64,000 bases of DNA, from contig CM068543.1 in NCBI GenBank assembly GCA_035048495.1, positions 26,029,751 to 26,093,750 on the forward strand, given 5' to 3'. This document shows positions 15,101 through 25,633 of the stretch, in pieces (positions within the stretch are counted from its first letter, which is position 1; each line of letters begins with the position of its first letter). The position numbers and the translations under genes were made by a program. The notes below the pieces were generated by a model. That model had not been told where the DNA came from, searched no databases, and worked only from the letters and a program-made list of their open reading frames with translations. Source of the DNA: Euptelea pleiosperma. Lineage: Eukaryota; Streptophyta; Magnoliopsida; Ranunculales; Eupteleaceae.

Positions 15101-18100
15101 AGTCTTCTACTAGTAGTAGTAGTAGTAGGATAAATGTTGTTTTGAACTGACATGCTCGTCTAGGGCATGTCTCTTTTCAGTATTTGAAACTTTTATTTCC
15201 GAGCTTGTTTACTTATGTTTCTTTTTCTACTTTACATTGTGAGACATGTGAGCTCTCCAAGCATTGTAGATCAAATTATCCCTCCAGAGGTAATAGAAGT
15301 TCTACTTGTTTTGACATTGTGCATTCTGATGTATGGGGACCTTCCCCAACTACTTCTATCTTTCGCTTCCGCTACTTCATTTCCTTTGTTGATGATCATA
15401 CTAGGTGTACATGGGTTTATCTCATGAAAACCAAGGATGAAGCCCATTTCATTTTTCAGGGTTTTCATAAGATGATCCAAACCTAGTATGGTATCTCCAT
15501 CGAGGTTCTTCGTACTGACCCGGGTGGAGAATATATGTTTGGCGGCCTTCAACACTACCTTCTTGACCATGGGATTTGTCATCAAAATTCTTGTAGCTAC
15601 ACCCCTCAACAGAATGGTGTAGCTGAGAGAAAAATGCGATATTTGACTGAGATAGCTAGATCTCTTTTGATTGGCTCTCATGTCCCCAAGACCTATTGGT
15701 CAGATGCTGTGTTAACGGCTGCCTACTTGAGTAACAGAATACCCTCTCCTGTTCTTAATTTTAAATCTCCTCTTCAGGTTCTTTCCCCTGATTCTCCTCT
15801 TTTCTCTGTTCCTCCTCGCATCTTTGGGTGTGTATGTTATGTACATATCCTCGGTCCTCATCGCACCAAACTAGATCCCAAAGCACTCAAGTGCGTCTTT
15901 CTCGGTTACTCCTCTACCCATAAAGGGTACAAGTGTTACCATCCCTCCTCTGGGGAGAAGTTTGTATGCATGGATATCACCTTCCGTGAGGAGCTTTCTT
16001 TTTTCTCTCTCATCTCTCTTCAGGGGGAGAGTAGTAATGAAGAGAGGTAGAATGTTCATCTTCCTACTATATCCCTATCTCCTCCTCTAGAGTTTGAGAG
16101 GCCTCCACCCACTCATACTACTACTGCTCCTGGAGCTCAGAAGGAGCTCAAATTCTATAGCAGAAGGGCGACAGTCACAGCTGATCCAGGACCAGTAGTT
16201 CTTTCCTCGGATCCAGGTAATCCACCATCTCTCCCTATACCTGTCATTCCCATGTCTACTGATAATTATGATCTTCCTATTGCTAATAGAAAAGGTATCA
16301 GAAGTTGTATTCAACATCCTTTGAGCAACTTCGTTTCCTACGATGCCTTGTCACCTTCATACAGAGCCTTTATCACATCAGTTTCCACTATTCCCACTCC
16401 CTCTTCCGTGGCAGAAATGTTAGCACACCCTAGCTGGAAAGCGCTATTGTAGAAGAAATGAAGGCACTGGATAAGAACGAAACTTGGGAGCTTGTTAACT
16501 TGCTAAGAGGCAAGAAGCCGGTTGGATGGGTCAGTAGAGAAGTACAAGGCCAGACTGGTTGCCAAAGGGTACACTAAGACCTACGGGATTGACTATGTGA
16601 AGACCTTTGCACCTGTGGCAAAGATGAACTCCATCAGGGTTTTGTTGTTTGTAGCAGCAAACCAAGCACAGCCTTTGCATCAGCTGGATGTGAAGAATGC
16701 GTTCCTTAATGGTGATCTGCATGAAGAGGTCTATATGGTACCTCCTCCAGGGTTCACTCCCCCAGGGGACAGCAGCAAGGTGTGTCGTCTGAGGAAAGCC
16801 CTCTATGGGCTTAAGCAATCCCCCAGAGCTTAGTTTAAGAGGTTCACTCTAGCAGTGAAGAAGCTGGGATATACTCAAAGCCAAGCTGATCAGACCCTAT
16901 TTGTGAAGCACCTAGGGAAGAGCACTACGGCCCTCATCGTCTATGTTGACGATATCATTATGACAGGGAATGATGCAGAGGAGGTGATCAAGCTAAAGGA
17001 TCATCTAGCAGGCGAGTTTGAGACCAAAGATCTGGGACTCCTCAAGTACTTTCTTGGTATAGAAGTTGCAAAATCCAGGCAAGGGATCTTCATCTCACAA
17101 AGGAAGTACGTCCTAGATCTATTGAAGGATTCTGGCAAGCTGGGAGCTAAGCCAGTAGAAACCCCCATAGAGCAGAATCACCAGCTGGCCGACTCGAGCA
17201 GTATACCTTTACAGGATGTGGGGAGCTTCCAGAGATTGGTTGGAAGGTTGATCTACCTCTCCTTGACTCGTCTAGACATTGCCTATGCAATCAGTGTTAT
17301 CAGTCAATACATGCATTCTCCTAGAGAGATTCACTTAGAGGCAGCTCACAGGATATTGAGATACCTCAAGTCTGTCCCTGGCCGAGGCCTCCTTTTTCAG
17401 AAGAATGGCCACATGAGATTAGAGTCATATACTGATGCAGACTGGGCTGGTGCCAAGGATGACAAGAGATCTACCTCAGGCTATTGCACCTTTGTGGGAG
17501 GCAATCTAGTTACCTAAAGGAGCAAGAAGCAACCAGTAGTTGCAAGATCCAATGCAGAGGCAAAATTTAGGACAATGGCCCATGGCTTGTGTGAGATACT
17601 CTGGCTGAAGATGTTGGTGGCTGAACTTGGCTTTCCAGTCTTGAGACCCATGAGCTTGTACTGTGACAACAAGGCGGCTATCAACATTGCTCACAATCCG
17701 GTGTAACATGATCAGGCCAAGCACATTGAAGTGGATCGCCACTTCATTCGGGAGAAGATTGTATCTGGGGAAGTTTGTACCTCCTTTGTGAAGACAGATG
17801 AGCAAGTAGCAGATGTCTTCACCAAAGGAGTTCCTAGTTGGCAACTTCATAGATGTTTATTCAAGTTGGGTATGAAAGATATCTATGCGCCAACTTGAGG
17901 GGGAGTGTTATCAGATACGTAGAAATACGTATTTATCTTGTATAGGGGTAGTTCTGTAAATACCTCTTATGAGGGATATACTTGTCCTTTTTTATGTAAC
18001 CCTTTTTTATAAATAAGATTTATGGGGTCATTGTGCATAACACACAATGATATCCTCTCTTCCCTTCTCTCTTTTCTTTCTCTCTTTCTCCTATACTGTG

Positions 18101-21100
18101 AAACCCTAATCCGAACCCTAATTCTATAATTCAACTGAAATTGAGGAATCTATAGGATTAGAGCTGAATGTCTCATATTTAGCAATTAGGTGCATGACAA
18201 AATGCAATACAGGAAAAGTTAAAAGTAAAATTCAGGTTTGTCATTAAAAAATTGGCAAAAAATTATATAAAAAATACAAAAAAAGTTCATGTTGAAAAAA
18301 AGTTTGTCTTAGGTAATTTTTTTACCATAGAAGAACAATTTCTGAATAACTCGGGAATAATTCAGTTACACTCAAAAATTCGCAAATTTCTCCGAACAAT
18401 TGGAAGGGACAACCTATTCATACGTTTTTTACATAAAATTGTTCGGTTCATGAATAATTTGACGAATTACTAGGAGTGGCTAAACTAGAGATGTGCTACT
18501 TGAGTGTAATGTGACTGACATCAATCAAAGTAAATGAAATTTTTTTACAAGAAAGCAATAACTATGATTAATGGATCAAAATGTTGGGCAATCAAGAACC
18601 AACATGTTCATAAAATTGAGTGTAGAAGAGATGAGGACGTTGAGATGGATGAATGGAAAGACTTAGAAAGACAAACTCAAAGGAAAAAAAAAACGCGGGA
18701 ATCTAGTAGTAGTCCTAAAATGGGATAAAATAAAGGTAATTTAATTGAGATGATTTGGGCATGTACGGAGAGTCGGAGACCAGTGACGGCACCAATGAAA
18801 AGGAGTGCTTTGGTACAGGTTGAAGGCAATAAGAAGTCGAAAGGAAGTCCAAATTGATGTGATTGAGGTAGTGAGAATATTTTAAGACGTACACACCTTA
18901 ACAGAGGATATAACTCTAGATAAAACTGAATTATGAAAAAGAGTTCAAGTTGCCAACCCAAATAATTGGGATAAGGGCATTGTAAATGATGATGTCAAAA
19001 GCAAAACTCTTCTTATCAAAAGAAAAAGATTTCCCAGATGTTTCCAATACGGTTTTCACTTCAAAAATTAGATAAATTTAGCTGGTAGATTCATTAAAGC
19101 TGCTTGTTGAGCACTCAGAACCTTATTATCTCCAAAAACTTGCAGAGTATTCATCAAAGTTGACTGTATTCAAGCCAGTGTCAGTTAAGTCGCACATATT
19201 CTCCACTCCTAACACGCTCTTTCGTAATATCTACAAAAATTTACGTGGATTTTCAAATAGTGACAATTGGCCCTTCTATTACTTAGTTTGATATAATAGC
19301 ATAACCTGCATTTTTTTCTTCATTATAGAACCTGATATATTACCTTTTTCTTAATCATAACAATATTCTCTGGTTTTAAGTAGAACCCTTTCCTTTGTAT
19401 TCCAAATTAGTGGATTCAGCCCTACTAACTAGACTGATGAAACAGAAGCACCAAATATCATATATAGAACACTCCAGATATGGCAGCAAAGTATGAAAAA
19501 CTAATGGATTACTATTCCAAGAAATGCTAACCTGTTGTTCTAACTGACGGTTGCGCTCTTCAAGTCTTCTTATTGTTGCTTGTTGATTCTTCAAATGAGT
19601 AGCTTCAGTCCTGAACTCCTCGAGTTCAACCTTCATCTTTCGATTCTCAGACTCCAGTTCAGACAATTTCAAATCTTGCTCCTACAGTGAAGACAGTGAG
19701 AAAGGGGAAGAGAGTGACTCATTGCAGAAAGGACTGAGACACATAATGCAACATTCTTATACGCACAATGTAAAAAAAACAGTGTCAAACCAAATCAGTG
19801 ATTTTACTTCACTGGAACAGAGAGAAGAAATGCTATCTAGTGAACCCAGTGGTTTAGTTATTTGAAAAAATCTCCATTATTGAAACTTTATAAACCTAAC
19901 ATATACACAGAGAATATGCTGATTCCACTTTCTAAGTGTCTCACACTCACTCTGGTATCTTTATATGCAACAACTGATCATGTATCTTTAATAGTGACTA
20001 ACATACATGATAAATCCGATAGGACATCCAACGTAATACTAACGATGTCTCACGCGTAAGTGTGCAATCTTAGAAACAGGATCCTACGATATTTCTATAA
20101 ATATAGGATCAGGCCGCTTCAACAATTTTCCAATTCATCATTCATGCCTTGTAGCGAGTGCTTGTTCTATTAAACTGCAACTTGTAAATTTTGGTTAGCT
20201 CAGTTTTTCAAATTTTTGAAATATATTAATTGCTACAAGATATTACAATAAATTTATATTCAGTTTATATGGTTTATGTTCTTATCCCCTTGAGTCATGT
20301 ACATCAGTCTCTAGCATGTCACAAAAATTATGAAATGTTGATTTTGAGTAGAAATATCTCGCTTGTACTTCATGAGTGTGATAGAGTGATTAATAAATTC
20401 AAAAGAGTAATTTCATTGAATCTTATGAATAATATAATCAAGAAGAAGATGCTGACATTTGATCTAGCACATCTCGACCATGATAACATGCCCTTATGCA
20501 GATGATCATCCAGTGCATCTGGTTTCCTCTGTCTCACGTAACAATGTGTACTCAGTTGTTCACGACTTCATAAAAAAAATTAACTTTACTTTCATTCTTA
20601 CGTCTTGCTGTATTATCTCATACCAGCAAATTATTATTATAACAAAATGATACACAGGTGGGTCTCGCTACATGTATTACAAGGCAATTTAGTACATCTG
20701 TATAACAATCAGTATGCTGTCGCTGGTGATTATATGCATGTTCCAGCAGACTAGTACAATATAGAACTGTATAGGTCTGTGGTATGGGACTCTACAAATA
20801 ATAATATTACGAATGATTCATTGTTTTCAGTACTGTATACCGATACGAAGGACTGTGGCAATTTAACTAAAAACTAATTCACAAAACTATAGATCTTCAT
20901 AAACATATTGCTTTTGACATCCAAAAATGAGGTATATCTAATTCTGTAGAAAATTTCAAAGCAATAAATTTACTGGGAAATCTTCCAAAGAAAAAAATGT
21001 AAAAACATTTCTCATTTACTTTTTGGATATCAGGACCATCTAAGGTGCTAGTGCAAAAGTACCAAAACACCTATTTGGACCTAACCTATCCTGTTTTATA

Positions 21101-24100
21101 TCAGGTATCAACTGATGATATCAGTTCAAGTAAAAGGACCAACTTAGCTGACAACCACTAAATTCCCGCGAATATCACTGAGATGGCTTAATTGATAGCA
21201 CAGCTAGTCCCATAGCCCAAACGCCAGAACTAGGCATTCAGCATACAGAAAATCATCCACAAACCGAATGGACGAACAAGTAGCAGCTCATCTCAGTCAT
21301 ACAATCAAACTCGGAATTTTTATTATAATAAAGGAAGATGTACAAAACCTGTAGCACAAAGTGAAAAAGAATGGAACAGATGCCCAAGAAAACATGATAA
21401 TGAAAAATGCCTCTTCCAGGCCACAATTTCCAGCGAAAACACAACTATTAGACTCATCCAAGGAAAGCTATACAGCAAAGCAAAGGTCTATATTTTGTAC
21501 AAAAGATTGAGAAAGGATGAACCAGCTTCAACTTCTTATGCCAGAACCAAAACATAATCTATTTCAAATGTGAGAGGAAAATGGGGCTTTAAGGAAAAGA
21601 AATTCAAACTCAATTGGTTGACATTTTGCACCACGACCATGATGTCACATGTTCAACCCCAGCTTACCCACCAAAGGGGATAAAAATCAAATTTGTTATG
21701 GAATATCGTAAATGCAACCAGCTAGTACTTACAGCAACTGAAGCAAGAGCTGGATAAGGATCTGGAGCCTCATATAGCTTCTGGTAGATATTAAGAAAAG
21801 CATTCTCTCCATATTTTGCTCTCTTAGTAAGATTGTCAACTTCTTCTTGATAACCCTTGAGTAAAGAATTAAACAAATTTAACTTTTCGTCTGCAGAAGC
21901 TTTCTTGAAATCTGTTAACAAGAGAACAATGAATTTTACAGGTATGCTTTAGATTGACTGTGAAAATTTACCATTTCTAAAATGCTAGTATATGCTATAA
22001 ATTAGCTTCGGAAGACGAGATCAAGTGGTGATTGATATAAATTCCAACCAACCAACCAATCTGACACTTAGCCAATGACGGTAAGTCAGAGGTGATGAAA
22101 CACTAAAAGCTGAATGCAGATGTTCAAAGGGGCATAACACATGTAATACCTCGAGTACTCTCTGCGAGCTTTCGCCTGTTTTTCTGGCTGTTTTCCTGAT
22201 TTTCAGCTATCCTAATCCCTTGTTCATCCAACACACTCCTTTCCTTCTCTAAATCGAAGTCTGTAAACAACAGAAAGGGTGAAATTAGTGAAGCATTTAG
22301 CCCAAATGTTTTCACTAAAATAAAAGAAATTGAAAGGAATTTCTTATCATTGCCCTAGAGTTTCACATAACAAGGCTGTGTATTAAATATCGTATTGCAT
22401 ACAATAAGGAATAAATGAAAAGAAAGTCTATGCTGAGGCCAGGAAAACCAGGAGAAGGTACAAATCCTTCTAAACTGCAATGAGTACTCCAAAAACAATG
22501 CGTGAACCTGATCTTATCAAAGGAACAATACAGATTCTATGTTTCTGTACGTCATAGACTAGGAAGCCACTAACATAGCTATCATCTATGTTATTTTACC
22601 ATTGTTATCACTCTAACATGCAACCATCAATGTCATCATCATCATCCCAAAACCATCTTCGATTACATTAGATCTCATACTAAATGGAATTTATAGTTTT
22701 CTAACACCTCTTGAATTGAGTTCGTCCATGCGCATCTTATATCTACTTCCTCTCATTCTATCGCTTCATTTCATGGCCAAAGTAAATGGAGAAAAGGTGT
22801 ACAAATTATTTGCACCCGATGGTTCTCTGCTAAGCTCAAACTAACAATGATGACAAGAATTCTAATAAGAGCAAATTAAAAAAGGAATGTCAAATGCCGT
22901 AACCTCTATGACATTAGAGTAAGTAGAAGATCAACAAATAGAGCAAGTAAGTTATCATGATTTTTAAGTGGGTTAATGGAAAGATGTACTGGTACAGTAC
23001 AATTGGGAGTTCTTTTACCAGGAAAAAAAAAGATCTCATAAAAAATAGAGTCCAAATGTGGTTTATTACACATTAAAGGCAGAGTGAAGTAGTTGGGAAA
23101 GTTGTTAGAAAGACAAACAAATTATGCAAGTATTGACTATGTTTAGACTTGAATGCATGGAAATACATCAACAGCAATATGGAGTTTTAATTTAAATCAC
23201 CAATAAGTATTAATTTCAAGTAAAATAAAGAGTTCATAATTAAGAACTGGCGAACTGGCAAGCGTTATACAAATGGTACAAGTATGAATTTTGAATTTTT
23301 GAGAGAGAAAATGATATGAACACCCTGCAAAATACCCGCTATCCTACACTAACAAGATTGTTTCCAACCAAATCAAATCAAGGAGATCACAACTAGAAAA
23401 ATCAAATTTAATAACACTTTTGACTCATTCCCCAGTATCTAAAAGGCCAAAACTCATCTCCCAGTTCCCAAATCCCTCCAAAAGATGAATGTGTTATTAA
23501 ACCAGCCTACAATCACTAACTAATCAAACATTTCATTTTTCCCAGTCTACATTGATATCTGGAGATTTAACCATATTCAAAATTCTTATTTTAGCATGAC
23601 CAATTATGGTTGAGGTAAGGATGAAATATCTCTCACATATTCAATACACTCAATAATTGGTAAGTTGGTAAGAGAATCATGTCAATGGATTCAATCTACT
23701 GGCGTCCAAGCAACCATAAAAGTATAAAACTTAGTAACAAGTGCTCTCGTTGTTGGTTCCAAATTCTCGAGCTTCACCGAACAAAATATTCTAACGAAAC
23801 TATTCAACTGGTCTACTAACCAAACGATCAAAACGGTGGAGATTCAGTTCACAGAATCGAATTAATAATTTTGATCCCGAATTCGGTTAATTAGTACGTC
23901 AGACTAACAGGAGGAGGAATAATTTCTAGAATTTGATCAATTAATTGCATCTGTAACTACAAATTTCTTGAAGACTATGTAGAATTAAGATACGCTAGGC
24001 TAGAAAACGACGGACTACGAAATTAGAAACTTCAAAGAACTGAAAAACAATAAATTAACAGAAGAGATGAGAAATGGCGTTACCTCTCCAAAAATTTGAG

Positions 24101-24168
24101 ACAACTGCAGCAGGGGAAGGCGAGGAACTGCCTTTCTCTCTCTCCGATCCTCCCTGGGTGACCTCCAT
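160..24168 (-). CDS. CASP: Protein CASP, Golgi coiled-coil protein (5' part; 11 exons in window)
   Basis: Exons, in coding order: 24168-24084, 22260-22150, 21911-21733, 19681-19532, 11211-11123, 10808-10699, 10477-10383, 9189-9134, 5216-5051, 4099-4007 and 288-160. All have GT-AG borders and join in one frame to give 421 residues. The start is the ATG at 24168, opening [12 protein letters not shown] recognise plant CASP, the CUX1-related Golgi protein: after FWRDFDLEKE come the conserved blocks [57 protein letters not shown] and [19 protein letters not shown], all predicted coiled coil. Plant CASP is usually about 690 residues, so the rest of the coiled coil and the C-terminal membrane anchor lie beyond position 1. 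The family acts in Golgi vesicle tethering. No stop or frameshift is seen. Introns 4 (8.3 kb), 8 (3.9 kb) and 10 (3.7 kb) are enlarged by transposons. Confidence 0.93.
690..2185 (+). mobile_element. L1-type LINE fragment (RT C-terminus to 3' end), decayed
   Basis: Conceptual translation in shifting frames gives the plant L1 signature after the RT palm: [21 protein letters not shown], then a block like REDFLWSG...HLVSWNNV. Further on comes the zinc-ribbon domain (about 1640-1720: [21 protein letters not shown]), followed by the FEGK block and a UTR. The 3' tail is an AT dinucleotide run near 2168-2183. Several in-frame stops and frameshifts make it a dead, 5'-truncated copy. It lies in CASP intron 10. 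Confidence 0.85.
2680..3420 (-). mobile_element. L1-type LINE ORF1-like fragment (DUF4283-like)
   Basis: On the minus strand, 2992-2690 encodes [20 protein letters not shown] followed by [15 protein letters not shown]. This resembles the DUF4283/RNA-binding region of plant L1 ORF1, where RWW(V)EVRGIPLHLWS is typical. Upstream, a segment of about 75 bp occurs twice in direct orientation (3032-3107 and 3322-3398, both containing GTTCTGCTTTCAC and CAACATTTTAAGAAG), with a poly-C run at 3409-3420. The outer limits are approximate. It lies in CASP intron 10. Confidence 0.7.
3421..5880. other. CASP introns 8-10, unassigned parts
   Basis: Apart from exons at 4007-4099 and 5051-5216, this is AT-rich intron. 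5636-5680 has a CCCGTGTCGGACACATG...GTCCAACACGG fragment like the interior of the hAT-like MITE at 45.5 kb. Nothing else is recognised. The same holds for 289-690 and 2186-2680. Confidence 0.6.
6170..6600 (+). repeat. Tandem duplication of about 235 bp inside the LTR element
   Basis: Two adjacent units start at AGATCAACGATTCA (about 6179 and 6410). Both run through GGGAAGTATACGAA, ATTTGCTGCTACA and CCATCATCATGGTCTT to AAGGGGTTT. They differ by scattered substitutions and small indels. No coding function is recognised. Confidence 0.85.
7146..7527 (-). mobile_element. L1-type LINE 3' fragment with 14-bp target duplication
   Basis: On the minus strand the fragment encodes the LINE C-terminal block [20 protein letters not shown] and [13 protein letters not shown], then a UTR and a short A-rich tail ending at 7146. 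It is bounded by CATTTTTACTATTT at 7132-7145 and again at 7528-7541. This perfect duplication fixes the insertion limits and shows it landed in the 3' LTR of the surrounding element. Confidence 0.9.
8083..11390. other. CASP introns 5-8, unassigned parts
   Basis: Between exons at 9134-9189, 10383-10477, 10699-10808 and 11123-11211 I see ordinary AT-rich intron with no mobile-element signature I can support. 11661-12064 is likewise unassigned. Confidence 0.55.
11391..11660 (+). mobile_element. Possible LTR plus primer-binding site of a truncated Copia element
   Basis: The sequence begins TGTTGAAGATATGGGC. It contains a Copia-LTR-like transcribed section (GGGCACTCATGTAATTTCC, then a pyrimidine-rich stretch). 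It ends near 11640, just before TGGCATCAGATCC (11643-11655), which is close to the initiator-tRNA-Met primer site TGGTATCAGAGC. The second LTR and the coding region are not found. Confidence 0.35.
12065..12430 (+). mobile_element. RTE-type LINE reverse-transcriptase fragment, split by a MITE
   Basis: Before 12176 the translation gives a block like [12 protein letters not shown], the YADD box region of RTE reverse transcriptases with a D-to-E change. After 12296 it resumes with [10 protein letters not shown] and [11 protein letters not shown], the next RTE block. The two halves are separated by a short inverted-repeat insertion (12181-12291). The left limit is uncertain. It lies in CASP intron 4. 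Confidence 0.65.
12181..12291. mobile_element. Short MITE inserted in the RTE fragment
   Basis: The termini GGTGTAAATGGACCGGCC (12181-12198) and GGCGGGCCCATTTACATC (12274-12291) are near-perfect inverted repeats around about 75 bp. It interrupts the RTE coding block, so it is younger than that insertion. No certain target duplication is visible. Confidence 0.65.
12514..12732 (+). repeat. 5' LTR of the Copia element
   Basis: The LTR is 219 bp, beginning TGTTATCAGATACG and ending TATAATTCAACT. Against the 3' LTR I count three transitions, a 1-bp indel and one indel of about 11 bp in a CT-rich tract, so the insertion is fairly recent. A TATA-like TTTTTTATAAATAAG lies near 12609-12623. Confidence 0.93.
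12733..12744 (+). other. Primer-binding site (initiator tRNA-Met)
   Basis: TGGTATCAGAGC directly abuts the 5' LTR and is the standard plant Copia primer site, complementary to the 3' end of initiator tRNA-Met. Confidence 0.93.
13532..14728 (+). pseudogene. Copia gag, broken
   Basis: It starts at the ATG at 13532 ([11 protein letters not shown]). The N-terminal region matches Copia gag ([56 protein letters not shown]). A one-base frame change occurs near 14230. The continued frame has stops near 14343, 14482 and 14725. The nucleocapsid zinc knuckle CX2CX4HX4C ([14 protein letters not shown]) is intact at 14440-14481. The role would be the particle coat protein; this copy cannot make it whole. 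Confidence 0.9.
14740..17898 (+). pseudogene. Copia pol (protease, integrase, reverse transcriptase, RNase H), broken
   Basis: Domains in order: protease at 14740 with the active-site motif changed to DYGA from the usual D(S/T)GA; GAG-pre-integrase HARLGHV at 15150; integrase with [15 protein letters not shown] and NGVAERK (about 15320-15640); RT from 16520 with [12 protein letters not shown] and YVDD (16942-16953); RNase H with DADWAG (about 17440) and DRHF (about 17740). The final stop is at 17896. Breaks include stops at 15148, 15484, 16831, 17515 and 17704, a frame change near 16441, and a small deletion near 16525 between KKPVG and DGSVEKY. Several stops sit where Trp or Gln is conserved. 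Confidence 0.92.
17897..17905 (+). other. Polypurine tract
   Basis: GAGGGGGAG directly precedes the 3' LTR and overlaps the pol stop codon. It is the plus-strand primer site of the Copia element. Confidence 0.9.
17906..18136 (+). repeat. 3' LTR of the Copia element
   Basis: The LTR is 231 bp and collinear with the 5' LTR. It is longer mainly through a TC-rich insertion near 18060-18085. It is followed by GAAAT, the second target-duplication copy. Confidence 0.93.
18573..18991 (+). mobile_element. RTE-type LINE 3' fragment
   Basis: Translation in shifting frames gives [11 protein letters not shown], then the [15 protein letters not shown] remnant of the RTE block [10 protein letters not shown], then LRWFGHVRRV-like and [13 protein letters not shown] blocks. 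It ends in a short GATGATG tail at about 18988. The flanks share AAAGCAA, a weak possible target duplication. It lies in CASP intron 4. Confidence 0.75.
18992..24083. other. CASP introns 1-4, unassigned parts
   Basis: Apart from exons at 19532-19681, 21733-21911 and 22150-22260, this is AT-rich intron. A TCATCATCATCATCCC run at about 22635 may be the tail of a minus-strand RTE remnant. No other structure is supported. 18142-18572 is likewise empty. Confidence 0.55.
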
Positions 24169-24366
24169 GGATGAATCTGGATCTGCAACAGTTCTATTTT
24201 GCTTCTCTTCTTGAAATCTGCGATCAGTTGATTTCTAGGGGTTTACGTACGGTTTAAGACTAGATCGGAGATAAACGCTTGACAGATCCGAAACAACTTT
24301 TGTTGGTTTTTGGTTTCCTGAAGATTAAAAGAGGAGCGCAAGTTTGCTGTCCCCGAGGGACTTCAG
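24169..24366 (-). promoter_or_regulatory. CASP leader and proximal promoter region
   Basis: This is the sequence between the CASP start codon and the nearest fold-back MITE copy. It has no coding potential and contains a pyrimidine-rich stretch on the coding strand. It is placed here from position only; no core promoter element is convincing. Confidence 0.3.
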
Positions 24367-24640
24367 AGTGCCCTCCAAGAATGCAACGTGGCACACCCTT
24401 TCGGGGCCCATTGACCCATTGATGGCTCACCTCTTGATGGATCTACACACCAATAATCAGCTTAATTGATGATTTCTAGCCCGTTCGATTGAGCATTTTA
24501 ATTGGGTGATTTCTAGCCGTTGGATATGAGTTTTTTTTTGGGTGCTCAAATCAAACTGCTATAAATCACCAATTAAACTGATTTTTCTTAAGTAGGTCCA
24601 CCAAGTGGTGGGCTTAACATCAATGGGTAAGTGGGCCTCA
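24367..24640. repeat. Fold-back MITE copy A, upstream of CASP
   Basis: The arms are inverted: GATGGATCTACACACCAATA...TAATTGATGATTTCTAG on the left pairs with ATAAATCACCAATTAAACTG...TAGGTCCACCAAG on the right. It shares with the other copies the GTGGCACAC end, the 'GATTTCTAGCCGTTGGAT' block and 'GAGCATT'. This is a divergent copy, whose inner edge is about 200 bp upstream of the CASP start codon. Confidence 0.75.
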
Positions 24641-25024
24641 AAGACTGAGCCAAATGGCATTTGGGGAAGGACCGAAGGAGGGACAGAAAACAGTGTATTT
24701 GAAGGTGACCGTCAGGTAGAATTTCTATTGGTGTGAGAGTGAGACCCACCATTCTGTGGAGCCCAGCAAATGAGATCTTTACCAAACACAAACCGGATCG
24801 GTTGATCACAGCCAAAATGGAACGGGAGATATCCGAGCAGATCAATACCCAAATTATCAAGTTTGGAATCCGTTTTAGATTTTCTGATTCGGGTTGGGGG
24901 ACGGGTCTCATATTAATGACCGGGTCCAGGTCTTGGGTACAAATAAAATTGACTTTTGTTTCTGCACCCATCAAATCTTGCTCGACATGCTCTTGGCCAT
25001 GTCCAAAAATTTTATAAGACGCAT

Positions 25025-25240
25025 TGCTGTATGTACCACGTCACTCTTGGAGACCACTGACAGTAGGGATATTTTTTGGACCATTTGGTGAATCTCCATA
25101 CCAAAAATCACCCTAATTATGATTTTTAGCCGTTGGATTAAAGTATCACAAATAGTGCTAGAATCCTACAGCTAAAAATCAACCCATGAAAATACTCAAA
25201 ATCCAACATCAAGAAAACGCCAATTGGGCTGACTTTGTGC
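25025..25240. repeat. Fold-back MITE copy B (divergent)
   Basis: It has the family blocks TACCACGTCACTCTTGGAGA, CATACCAAAAATCACC, 'GATTTTTAGCCGTTGGATT' and a partly inverted second half (CTAAAAATCAACCC). It lies in the spacer between CASP and CCT6. Confidence 0.6.
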
Positions 25241-25561
25241 CTTGAAGGTTAGGAAAATGAAGAAAAATAGGAAGCTAAGGCAGCCCTAGTATGAGAGGAC
25301 TGCGTTCAATAAGAGCAAACTAATTTATTAAAAACCATACGAGTTAGCACAACACTTGCCCAGGATTTGTCTTCCGGCAGGCAACAAAAACTTTGTCGCG
25401 GCAAACACCCCAAAAAGATATATTATAGGGTTCTTGCAAAAAAAAAATTTCTTTATAATTCAACTTCTCTATTGAATGGGGCTCCTTAGAAACTAAGGAA
25501 GGAGAAAATTTTTGAAGCAGCGGGATTTTTGAAGTACCGATCATGTGCCCAATGATCGCGC

Positions 25562-25633
25562 GCCACATACACCTGGGGTATAGGAGTTTGTTTTAAAAAA
25601 AAAAATTTTAAGTAACCCTAGGTGTATGTAGCT
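25562..25633. repeat. Short inverted repeat, hairpin-forming
   Basis: CATACACCTGGGGTA and its near inverse TAACCCTAGGTGTATG flank about 30 bp rich in A. It could be a rho-less transcription hairpin, a tiny MITE or chance. It is in the intergenic spacer downstream of CCT6. Confidence 0.5.

Larger units (their letters stand above)
12514..18136 (+). mobile_element. Full-length Ty1/Copia LTR retrotransposon, inactive
   Basis: The element is 5623 bp, in the opposite orientation to CASP, inside intron 4. It is bounded by a perfect 5-bp target duplication GAAAT (12509-12513 and 18137-18141). It has both LTRs, an initiator-Met primer site directly after the 5' LTR, gag, then PR-IN-RT-RNaseH in Copia order, and a polypurine tract directly before the 3' LTR. 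The LTR termini are TG...CT rather than TG...CA, a non-canonical pair known among plant Copia elements. The coding region is broken by several stops and frameshifts. Confidence 0.95.

Noticed and set aside
24588..25017. Overlapping readings on both strands in the CASP/CCT6 spacer
   Set aside because: They lie in and beside fold-back MITE DNA, have no protein features and overlap each other on opposite strands.
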